Position numbers and translations under genes: made by a program. 13,894 nt of DNA, taken from positions 1-13,894 of the forward strand of contig PACG01000007.1 in assembly GCA_002699335.1 (NCBI GenBank), read 5' to 3'. This DNA is from Candidatus Poribacteria bacterium. GTDB lineage: Bacteria; Poribacteria; WGA-4E; UBA9662. The notes beneath the pieces are model-generated. The model searched no databases. It was not told the origin of the DNA and worked only from the letters and a program-made list of their open reading frames with translations. Each line of letters begins with the position of its first letter. The first letter of the stretch is position 1. Shown in pieces: positions 7,929 through 13,894 of this stretch.

Positions 7929-7970
7929 AATTTTCTCTCTGGTGGAACAATAGCTTTTTCTCTAGAGGCG

Positions 7971-7984
7971 GAGAGAATTCTCTC
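7971..7984. repeat. Perfect 14-bp palindrome, operator-like
   Basis: GAGAGAATTCTCTC is a perfect palindrome about 35-50 bases downstream of the candidate start of the 7900-7928 promoter, within its leader. It could bind a dimeric regulator. No regulator gene is visible. The rest of the gap from 7783 to 8137 shows no gene that I can support. Confidence 0.4.
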
Positions 7985-8137
7985 ACGTCCAGTCACGATC
8001 AGTGATAGAGACCTTAATCTAACTTAGGAGCATTTAAAACCTTGATTTTTACACCATTTCTGGCCCCATATAGAAAAACGTTAGGGGAATTTTAGACTGA
8101 GCTAAAAACCAGAGATAATGTAATGGAATAGATCAAT

Positions 8138-8223
8138 ATGAATACTCATTTGTATGCAAACGGTGTCCCTATCACACTTCCGGATGGAACGGAGTTTCCG
8201 TTCTGGCAGGATGAGACAGAGTA
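8138..8223 (+). pseudogene. N-terminal fragment of a truncated gene
   Basis: From ATG 8138 the first 28 or so codons read as natural protein, NTHLYANGVPITLPDG followed by FPFWQDETEY. After about 8223 the frame runs into the antisense of the membrane pseudogene and loses protein character. The beginning reminds me of N-termini of secreted right-handed beta-helix proteins, but this is a weak recollection. The frame stays open to 8452 only because it is the shadow of the opposite-strand gene. Most of the original gene is missing. Confidence 0.5.
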
Positions 8224-9102
8224 CCGCAGGAGCCAACCTGCCGGGGTGATAGGCCCGGTACCGAGCAAGCGGCTTGCGAGTGACAGGTTGCCCAAGCTCA
8301 CCAGATACCCACCCATGAGTGGCGCGCCAGGCTCAAGGCAAAGCTCCAGCGAGAACCGCACTGACTCCCAGAGAACTTCGAGAGCTCAAGACGTTCGCCA
8401 GCGATGGTCCCGACCAGGAAGACGGTCCACCAAAGGACCAACTCAGGTATAGTTCTACCCGCTGCCATCGGGCCGATCGACGCAGGCAGAGCGCTTATCC
8501 CCAGGGCCATTGTGAGCGTGTGAAGTCCCGGCTGTATCTGCCAGATGCGGAGCGCAACGATGGTAAACACGGTGCTTCCAAAGATGGTTCCAGTAACGAA
8601 GAGAGTCATAGGCCAAAGCAATAGGCCCAATCCAGGCCCAGTAAAAGCAATGAAGGGTGCCCAGAAATCCCACGACCATAAACGCTCCATGGCTTACAGC
8701 GAAATCAGCCAGCGGCAGGGTAATCCCCATTCGGATAAGCCCTCCACCGAGACCTAGCATCAAGGTGACTAGGGAAATGAGGGCCACGGGGAGCCGAGGC
8801 CAGGCCACCCTATCAACACGAGTGGGGCCAGCTATCCGCACAGAATTGGGTGCCACTGATGGTTCATGCGCCGCGGGTCTGGATTCACCGAGCAGTTGTT
8901 GACGTCCCACACTGGTCAGCCGGTCATGTGACCATCGCCGAGATGGATCGATTTCTATCAACACCGTCGCGATCTCTGGGAACGCGGCTCGAATTGCATG
9001 CTCTGCATCATCTCGAATGATCCTTGCCATCGGACAGGCTAGGCTAGTGGTTCCAATGGTCAGCGTATTATCCTGATTCTCTCGTCTGCTGCTCGATTTC
9101 AC
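8221..9102 (-). pseudogene. Truncated MIP18/DUF59 domain joined to an eroded multi-pass membrane protein
   Basis: Residues about 10-70 from the GTG at 9102 match the C-terminal half of a MIP18/PaaD-type DUF59 domain (iron-sulfur assembly): TLTIGTTSLACPMARII with the conserved Cys, then RRWSHDRLTSVGRQQL. The N-terminal half is missing. The same frame continues into a hydrophobic protein, LPVALISLVTLMLGLGGGL and SHGAFMVVGFLGT. After an apparent short internal deletion and a frame change near 8655 it goes on as APFIAFTGPGLGLLLW, then GTIAGERLELSKF, and in a third frame SRLLGTGPITPAGWLLRYSV, stopping abruptly near 8221. The HGA-x-MV-x-GFLGT, TIAGERLELS and WLLRYD-type motifs belong to an uncharacterised bacterial membrane family faintly like NnrS. 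The segment is visibly more GC-rich than its flanks, which suggests a different origin. Confidence 0.7.
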
Positions 9103-9394
9103 CGAAAGTACGGGGTAAGTTTAAGGCAAAATATTGGTTTTTCAGGCCTATTCCCCGATTAAGAAGTGGGTTAGGCAAAAGGCTGTTTCGCTAATATGTT
9201 AGTGTTTAAGTGGATACTTCGGCAAGAGCAAATGTATCCACCGGGTCGAAGATATGATTCTACCAGTACACGAACTGTCGCGTAAAAATACTGGATATAG
9301 TTTCTTGTCCCGGATTAAGCACGTTAAGGGTGGTCAGTTAGTGTTGCCAAACGTTTGATATGACCCCACAGTGTTGCGAACCTGGGTTTAGGTT
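9103..9394. other. Gap with no supported gene
   Basis: A plus-strand open frame of about 50 codons (9203-9357), containing VHELSRKNTGYSFLSRIK, has no convincing start context or family. The missing N-terminal half of the DUF59 domain would be expected in this stretch on the minus strand. Only a faint trace, EIEQQTRESG in another frame near 9065-9095, is visible at the edge. Confidence 0.35.
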
Positions 9395-10735
9395 TTACCG
9401 AAACCAGCGTTTGTCGTAAGTAGATGATGTGCAAGAGATGATACTTCGTTCGCTTTGAGATATGGGGTGACGACTGATCGCTTCCAATTGATAGCGGTAG
9501 ATCTGATCCTGTGCTGAGACAAGACCTTTTAACCGGTAGTGGATGATTTCCGATGCGGCGGGAATGGATTCGGCATTTATTTTAATCGGTTGGCTGTAAG
9601 TTACACCATCGCTTAGCTGGTGATTGCGATGGATATTGAAGCTAATTGTCCAGTCTTCGATCGGCTTGCTAATGTCCCACTGAAGGTAGACGTCCTGAGT
9701 ACTGGCTTCTGCTGTAAAAAATGGAACTCTGAACACAAGAGGCGTGGCCACCAGGTGTACCAAGGGATTGGCTGCCAGTTTTCCAACCTGTTTGAGCATT
9801 AGCTGTAAACCATGCCTCAGGCTTAGTTCCGTCTTCAATCTCTGACCGGCGTGCCATCGACCGCTTATGTTCGTCGTTACCGGCAAATGGTCGGCCTCGA
9901 CGATCATCAGCTACATCGATCAAAACTTGACCCGCGTAGAATTTTAAGTTGTAAATCTATGTCGGGAAGATGAAATGGGATTATCAGATCAGGAATAACC
10001 CCTAGGTCAGATTGTTCTATATTAGCGACTAGGGTATAGTCGATGGTTGGTTAATCCGAACAAGATCTGATCTGTATTAGACCGGATTACCCAACCTTGA
10101 ATGTCAATTGCTTAGCTAGTAGTGTTGTAGAGCTCAATCCACTGATATCGGTCGCTGCTAAAATCGACCATCCACAGCAGTTCGCTAAAACGGATACTCC
10201 CTTTGAGTTGGGGCTTTAGATCTATTGAAGGTCTTTGTTGGTTGGCTTGGCTGTTCGTCGGTCCGCCAAGCTAATGGTAACTGACCATCTTCGGTGACCG
10301 GTCGTTCAGCCGACGCACCATAGCTTTTTTCTGAGCGCTATCACCGGCCATCGGCTTTCCGATCCCATCGTCGGCTGTGTCGATTAACCGGCCTGCAACG
10401 TCGTAGAGCTTAACCTGCAGTTGGGTATTAGTCAGTGTAACAGAGGCTTCGACAAGATCCGGTATCACTGCTAAGTTGCAGTCTTTAGCCCTGTTATTGG
10501 AAATTAAAAATAGGCCAATGCCGGAATACCGGTTGGGATCGTTAACATCAGAACTTCCTGTTTTGATTTTTGACGGGTTCGTCGTATTATAGAGTTCGAT
10601 CCATTCGTGGCGAGGGCTAGAAAAGTCACCCATCCACATTAATTCACTGATGACGACTATTGGTGTAGCGGTCAAAAGGGAGCTAACACAGAGACTGGTC
10701 AGGCAAAGGGAGCGAAAGAATAAGCCGATAACCAA
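9395..10735 (-). pseudogene. Eroded secreted protein with tandem lamin-tail domains and FN3-like C-terminus
   Basis: The TTG at 10735 (the only start after an upstream in-frame TAA) opens a signal peptide, VIGLFFRSLCLTSLCVSSLL. Lamin-tail domain 1 spans about 10657-10310: ISELMWMGDFSS, EWIELYNTT, FLISNN, GRLIDTADDG. Domain 2, about 10200-9849, repeats the pattern: FSELLWMVDFSS, QWIELYNTT, VLIDVADD, GRPFAGNDEHKRSMARR. A beta-rich, fibronectin-III-like segment follows (about 9730-9458): DVYLQWDIS, SFNIHRNHQLSDG, IYRYQLEAIS. Lesions are TAG 10271-10273, TAA 10112-10114 and three frame changes between about 10110 and 9800. The centre of domain 1 also seems to carry two compensating slips, because the neighbouring frame reads LTIPTGIPALAYF. 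LTD proteins are usually exported and surface-associated. The 154-codon first open frame might still be translated. The gene lies 42 bases after PAP2 on the same strand. Confidence 0.8.
10200..10657 (-). repeat. Internal protein-level repeat: conserved starts of LTD 1 and LTD 2
   Basis: The two lamin-tail domains share the pattern SEL-x-WM-x-DFSS-x-R-x-x-WIELYNTT, with roughly three quarters of positions identical over this block at about 10657-10583 and again at about 10190-10115. This indicates an internal duplication before decay. The interval given spans from the first copy to the start of the second. Confidence 0.6.
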
Positions 10736-10777
10736 AAATTTAGGTGCTTACTTGGGGAAAAAACAGCAAATGGGTGG

Positions 10778-11314
10778 CTAGGTAGTGATGAAGAACCCAA
10801 TTTTGGCACTGATGATACCCAATAGTACACCAGCTACAACATCAGTAGGATAGTGAACGCCTAGATAAACCCGGGAGAATCCGACCAAACAGGCCCAAAC
10901 GACAAGCGTGATCTGTAAGAAAGGATAGAAGTATCCGAGTACAATGGCGGTCATTACCGCCCCTGCCATGTGACCAGAAGGGAAGCTAAACTGATCTGGT
11001 GGTGGAATTAGAAACTCGACATCCTCAAGCGATTGAAATGGCCGGTTTCGTTTCACCTTTTTCTTGATAACGGTATAAATCGATAATTTAACAACAAAAC
11101 CGACGGCACCGGTGGCAAAGATTCGCTTTCCCTCATCCAAGAGCGAATGGAAAATTAACAGAAACAGAGCAATGGCCATATAAAGATGACCATCGCCGGT
11201 CTTGGAAATCCAATACATGAAATGATCTATAAACCGTCGACCATTTAGATTGAAGATCCGCATGAATAAGCGGAAATCCCAATCACTGAGTCGAAGTAAA
11301 AGCCGTTTAATCAT
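10778..11314 (-). CDS. PAP2-family membrane phosphatase
   Basis: Intact 178-residue protein of the type-2 phosphatidic acid phosphatase family. It is an integral membrane enzyme that removes phosphate from lipid phosphates such as phosphatidic acid, PGP or undecaprenyl pyrophosphate, with the active site facing the periplasm. All three signature motifs are present: K-x6-RP at Lys84 to Arg91-Pro92, PSGH at 112-115 and SR-x5-H-x3-D at Ser147-Arg148, His154 and Asp158. About five hydrophobic helices surround them (near 43-58, 64-80, 115-130, 133-149 and 157-176). Length is normal for a minimal bacterial PAP2. It starts at ATG 11314 with no strong Shine-Dalgarno sequence and ends in TAG. It lies between the deacetylase and the LTD pseudogene on one strand. 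The substrate is not decided by sequence; a polyprenyl-phosphate role would suit the neighbouring deacetylase. Confidence 0.95.
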   Translation of the reverse strand: MIKRLLLRLSDWDFRLFMRIFNLNGRRFIDHFMYWISKTGDGHLYMAIALFLLIFHSLLDEGKRIFATGAVGFVVKLSIYTVIKKKVKRNRPFQSLEDVEFLIPPPDQFSFPSGHMAGAVMTAIVLGYFYPFLQITLVVWACLVGFSRVYLGVHYPTDVVAGVLLGIISAKIGFFITT

Positions 11315-11516
11315 CGGTTTAGAACAACAAGAGAATTATTAAAATTGGATTTATCCACGTCGTCTTTCCTTCAACTTAACAAATCTCTAGGATTTAACGA
11401 CATAATGATAGACGCAAGTCTTGAAACCAAGTATCGTGTCGCAACAGGTTCAGGGCTACCATCTCCGAACTATCGGCACAACGCGGCAGAATCAAAGAGC
11501 AGATGGTTCAATTCGG

Positions 11517-11542
11517 TAAAGGATCCCATGCTGAATCCTTTA
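11517..11542 (-). other. Hairpin over the deacetylase stop codon
   Basis: TAAAGGAT (11517-11524) and ATCCTTTA (11535-11542) form an 8-bp stem with a ten-base loop, overlapping the minus-strand stop codon at 11540-11542. No U-tract follows, so it is at most a weak or factor-assisted end signal. The rest of 11315-11516 shows nothing I can support. Confidence 0.3.
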
Positions 11543-12253
11543 GCTTGGGGGAATCATAACAGCCAGATCTCGCAATGCTACCACCTGAAACTGATTATCC
11601 TTCAAGTGTTGCATATATTGTTCGAACTGTGCGGGTTCGGTATTGACCCACGGATGCTCTAAAGCGGGAACACCATGAAAGGTCAGAACACAGATTTCCC
11701 CTTTTCCTGCTTGATCTAGAGCCCACAAAAAATCATCCCACTGCCAGTGTGGTCCCGCCGCACCTGTTGTCGGAATCAAAAGCGGATGATGAGCTTCCGG
11801 ATCGTAAGCCGGTCCACGCCCTCCTCTGCTGTCATAAGTAAATTCAGGCGCAACCCCACGCCGGGCAAACCTAAACTCGTGCCGGTTTAGCACTTCAGCA
11901 GCATCGACATTATGCTGGTAGCCGGGATAACAGAAGGTTATAGGTTGTGGGAGACCGTAATCAAGGCAGCGTTGGTCGATGTGAACAATATCGGCCAATA
12001 GCTCTTCCGCTGATTGTTGGGTCACGTTTTTGTGGCGTTGAGTGTGGTTGCCAATCTCAAAGCCTAAGTCGTGTAACTGTCTCACTTCAGGCCAGGTTAA
12101 ATAATGTTGTTTGTGAGTTAGAAAGTTCAAACCTTCGGTAATGAAGAAAGTTGCGCCAAAACCATGCGATTTTAGAAGTGGTGCAACGAAATCGAGATCT
12201 GACTTATTGCCATCATCGAAGGTTAAGACAACTAGGCCATCAGGTATTTTCAT
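11540..12253 (-). CDS. Polysaccharide deacetylase (NodB homology, CE4)
   Basis: Intact 237-residue NodB-fold protein, expected to be a metal-dependent N- or O-deacetylase acting on an amino sugar or glycan. Motif 1 is LTFDDG (residues 10-15, with Asp13 and Asp14) and motif 2 is GNHTQRH with metal ligands His70 and His74. The motif-3 region is TFCYPGYQHN (106-115) and the late catalytic His lies in VLTFHG (His193). The protein starts directly at the first beta strand and has no signal peptide or anchor, so it is probably cytosolic or acts on a small precursor. The start is ATG 12253 with TTGGAA six to eight bases upstream and an extended -10 promoter at 12277-12285. It ends in TAA. PAP2 lies downstream on the same strand, which fits envelope or glycan metabolism. 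The substrate is unknown. Confidence 0.93.
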   Translation of the reverse strand: MKIPDGLVVLTFDDGNKSDLDFVAPLLKSHGFGATFFITEGLNFLTHKQHYLTWPEVRQLHDLGFEIGNHTQRHKNVTQQSAEELLADIVHIDQRCLDYGLPQPITFCYPGYQHNVDAAEVLNRHEFRFARRGVAPEFTYDSRGGRGPAYDPEAHHPLLIPTTGAAGPHWQWDDFLWALDQAGKGEICVLTFHGVPALEHPWVNTEPAQFEQYMQHLKDNQFQVVALRDLAVMIPPS

Positions 12254-12276
12254 CGAATTTCCAACGGGGACATATT

Positions 12277-12285
12277 AGTATAACA
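12277..12285 (-). promoter_or_regulatory. Extended -10 promoter candidate for the deacetylase
   Basis: Read on the minus strand the sequence is TGTTATACT, an extended -10 (TG-n-TATAAT with one mismatch) about 24 bases before ATG 12253. No good -35 is visible. The leader would be very short. Confidence 0.45.
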
Positions 12286-12354
12286 CCAAAGCTGATTTCA
12301 GTGGGCGATTTTTTAGGGGCAACCATAATCAGCAGAAATCGCGACAAACCGGTT

Positions 12355-12383
12355 TTGATTTTAAGGCTGATTTTTGGTATTAT
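12355..12383 (+). promoter_or_regulatory. Sigma70-like promoter candidate for the DUF2237 gene
   Basis: TTGATT (12355-12360) is followed after 17 bases by TATTAT (12378-12383). The boxes match four and five of six consensus bases. It lies about 110 bases before the GTG start of the DUF2237 gene. Confidence 0.5.
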
Positions 12384-12495
12384 CCTGCTACTCAGGAATT
12401 GGATTTACCAATTTTATAGGTTGGGTTGTTGATCAGACTTCCCCTTATTCACGATCGATAGACCTAGCAGTATTGATAAGTAATGGAATAAGCAA

Positions 12496-12891
12496 GTGCA
12501 AAGCCAAGAGAAAATAGGCATTATTAAAAATAGAAACGTTCTCGGTAAACCTTTAGTCGAGTGCGGGTGCGATCCGATAGCCGGTTGGTTTAGAAACGGA
12601 ACGTGCGAAACCGAGCCCAAGGACCTGGGGAAACATGTGATCTGTGCTGAAATGACGGCAGAGTTTTTAGCCTTTTCCAAAACTGCAGGCAACGATCTCA
12701 GTACGCCAGTTCCAGAATCAGGATTCCCGGGACTAAAGCCGGGCAACCACTGGTGTATCTGTGCAAGCCGTTGGAAAGATGCCATGGATGCTGGTGTTGC
12801 ACCTCCCGTCATTTTATCGGCCACCGAATTCTCGGCACTTTCCGTCGTTCCTCTAGAAGAGCTCAAAAAAAATGCTAAGTCAACCAACTAA
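12496..12891 (+). CDS. DUF2237 family protein
   Basis: Intact 131-residue member of the small DUF2237 family, whose biochemical role is not established. Conserved family blocks are clear: [14 protein letters not shown] (14-27), [10 protein letters not shown] (30-39), [16 protein letters not shown] (47-62), GNDLSTP (65-71), [17 protein letters not shown] (77-93) and [11 protein letters not shown] (100-110). Six cysteines are present (23, 25, 37, 50, 87, 89), several at family-conserved positions, which could mean metal binding or disulfides. The start is GTG 12496; an in-frame TAA at 12481 rules out a much longer protein and no ATG lies earlier. The ribosome site is weak. Its stop (TAA 12889-12891) overlaps the stop of the converging SDR gene by sharing bases 12888-12891. 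Confidence 0.93.
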   Translation: MQSQEKIGIIKNRNVLGKPLVECGCDPIAGWFRNGTCETEPKDLGKHVICAEMTAEFLAFSKTAGNDLSTPVPESGFPGLKPGNHWCICASRWKDAMDAGVAPPVILSATEFSALSVVPLEELKKNAKSTN

Positions 12892-13643
12892 CCTCGACCG
12901 ATATAGGGCATCTTAGTTGCCATCACCGTCATAAATTGAACATTGGCACTAAGAGGTAACCCAGCCATATAGACCACGGCTTGTGACACATCTTCGACGT
13001 TCATCGTCGGTTCGGCCATGGTTGTTCCGTCGGCCTGCCGGACTCCACCTTTCATTCGACTTGTCATGTCGGTATAAGCGTTGCCGATGTCAATTTGCCC
13101 ACAAGCAATGTTGTATTGACGGCCATCCAGAGAGGTAGATCTAGTCAACCCGGTAATAGCATGTTTGGTAGCCGTATATGGCGCAGAATTAGGGCGTGGG
13201 ACATGAGCTGAGACCGACCCGTTATTGATGATGCGTCCTCCTTGTGGCTGCTGGTGCTTCATTGCCCTGAACGCCTCTTGGGTACATAAAAATGCCCCGG
13301 TCAAGTTGGTGTCTACTACTACTCGCCACTGTTCGTAAGTCAGATCTTCAAGTGGCACGCCGGGTGCACCAATCCCAGCGTTATTAAACAATAGATCAAG
13401 GCGGCCGAAAGCCGAAACTGTTTGGGAAAATAAATGGTTGACGGAATCCGGGTTGGTAACGTCGGTTGGCACCACTAACGTCTGTGCATCGACCCCGGCT
13501 TCTGTGGCCGTGTTCTTGAGGGCTTCAACTCTTCGGCCTGCTAACGCCACAGCGTAACCTTCCTTCAATAATGCTAGTGATGTATGCTGGCCAATCCCAG
13601 ATCCGGCTCCGGTGACAATGGCTACTTTTTCTGCTAAGTTCAT
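12888..13643 (-). CDS. Short-chain dehydrogenase/reductase (classical SDR)
   Basis: Intact 251-residue classical SDR, an NAD(P)-dependent cytosolic oxidoreductase. The cofactor loop TGAGSGIG is at 11-18, NNAG at 87-90, catalytic Ser143 in GSVS, and the Tyr156-x3-Lys160 pair in PYTATK. The C-terminal block [21 protein letters not shown] marks a specific SDR subgroup of unknown substrate. Arg37-Arg38 after the second strand (AGRR) suggest NADP(H) preference; this is inference. The start is ATG 13643 with an AAGGAAG about 13 bases upstream, which is rather far. A sigma70-like promoter lies at 13690-13718. It ends in TAG, overlapping the DUF2237 stop. It is distinct from the eroded SDR at 5799-6623. 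Confidence 0.95.
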   Translation of the reverse strand: MNLAEKVAIVTGAGSGIGQHTSLALLKEGYAVALAGRRVEALKNTATEAGVDAQTLVVPTDVTNPDSVNHLFSQTVSAFGRLDLLFNNAGIGAPGVPLEDLTYEQWRVVVDTNLTGAFLCTQEAFRAMKHQQPQGGRIINNGSVSAHVPRPNSAPYTATKHAITGLTRSTSLDGRQYNIACGQIDIGNAYTDMTSRMKGGVRQADGTTMAEPTMNVEDVSQAVVYMAGLPLSANVQFMTVMATKMPYIGRG

Positions 13644-13689
13644 CTTTACGTCTTACTTCCTTCTTCCAGATTTAGCGAGGTTCGGGCAT

Positions 13690-13718
13690 AATATAGCAAA
13701 AAAAAAGATTGAGATCAA
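13690..13718 (-). promoter_or_regulatory. Sigma70-like promoter for the SDR gene, with A/T-run spacer
   Basis: On the minus strand TTGATC (13713-13718) is followed after 17 bases by TATATT (13690-13695). The spacer contains a run of nine T residues. A homopolymer spacer can make promoter strength change by slippage. Confidence 0.5.
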
Positions 13719-13848
13719 CCAAACAATAAGACCGCTACCTGCACATTTTGTCCTAAGATTCCAATTTAAATGATCAGAACTATAGATAGCCTATGTTCAT
13801 AAAATTAGGGAATAGCCTCATAAACAGTCGGAAAACCCCATTTTTTGT

Positions 13849-13878
13849 TTGACACTCCTATAGACTCTTGTTTATAAT
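13849..13878 (+). promoter_or_regulatory. Strong sigma70-like promoter pointing out of the window
   Basis: TTGACA (13849-13854) and TATAAT (13873-13878) are both perfect, with an 18-base spacer. It diverges from the SDR gene and should drive a gene beyond the right edge. The 13719-13848 stretch shows nothing else. Confidence 0.75.
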
Positions 13879-13894
13879 TTATCAGAAGTGTAAG

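Noticed and set aside
8138..8624. Long plus-strand ORFs across 8230-8900
   Set aside because: Arg-, Ser- and Pro-rich shadows of the GC-richer minus-strand DUF59/membrane pseudogene; only the first 28 codons from 8138 look natural.
9203..9357. 50-codon plus-strand ORF in the 9103-9394 gap
   Set aside because: Sequence looks faintly protein-like, but there is no start context and no family that I recognise.
11345..11662. 105-codon plus-strand ORF
   Set aside because: It overlaps the conserved C-terminus of the deacetylase on the other strand and has no family features.
12414..12887. 157-codon minus-strand ORF opposite DUF2237
   Set aside because: It is the antisense shadow of the clearly conserved DUF2237 gene.
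1..13894. Reassignment of TAG to an amino acid
   Set aside because: Intact BKACE, SDR, PAP2 and DUF4159 genes end at TAG exactly where the family C-terminus is expected. TGA, TAA and frameshift lesions also occur in the broken genes.
1..13894. Mobile element, CRISPR array, tRNA or rRNA
   Set aside because: No transposase or integrase motif, no terminal repeats with target duplication, no regularly spaced direct repeats and no RNA gene signature were seen.

Overview
The window looks like chromosomal DNA from a sponge-symbiont-type or otherwise unusual bacterium with moderate GC. The combination of a TonB-like transmembrane protein carrying a DUF4159 domain, a secreted lamin-tail-domain (LTD) protein, a FlgD-Ig-like C-terminal domain, and BKACE, RraA-like and SDR enzymes resembles Candidatus Poribacteria as I remember that group. 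This assignment is inference from gene content, not a database result. No rRNA, tRNA, CRISPR array or insertion sequence was recognised.

Layout. Positions 1-560 hold only a degenerate coding remnant. On the minus strand are an intact BKACE family enzyme (562-1497) with its own sigma70-like promoter, and a 570-residue protein (1896-3608) that joins a DnaN (sliding clamp) domain-I-like N-terminus to a membrane anchor and a DUF4159 domain. From 3735 to 6623 on the plus strand lie two eroded genes. The first is a polytopic membrane protein with a beta-sandwich-like tail, the second a short-chain dehydrogenase whose start codon is now ACG. An intact RraA-like gene follows (6719-7396). Positions 7423-9394 are a graveyard: a small secreted FlgD-Ig-like protein, a truncated N-terminal fragment, and a GC-richer fragment of a MIP18/DUF59 plus membrane-protein gene meeting that fragment at a breakpoint near 8221. 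From 9395 to 13643 the minus strand carries an eroded tandem-LTD gene, an intact PAP2 phosphatase, an intact NodB-type polysaccharide deacetylase and an intact SDR. A DUF2237 gene lies on the plus strand and overlaps the SDR tail to tail. A strong outward promoter lies at the right edge.

How the genes fit together. Intact genes cover about 41 percent of the window and recognisable pseudogenes about 40 percent, so the locus is under visible erosion. BKACE, RraA-like and SDR proteins would fit beta-keto-acid or sugar-acid catabolism. The deacetylase, PAP2 and membrane pseudogene fit envelope or glycan work. These are separate genes rather than one evident pathway. The seven intact genes end in TAG (four) or TAA (three), none in TGA. 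The most unusual item is the clamp-domain/DUF4159 fusion. The most unusual DNA structure is a perfect 14-bp hairpin located exactly where the membrane pseudogene changes frame and changes back.
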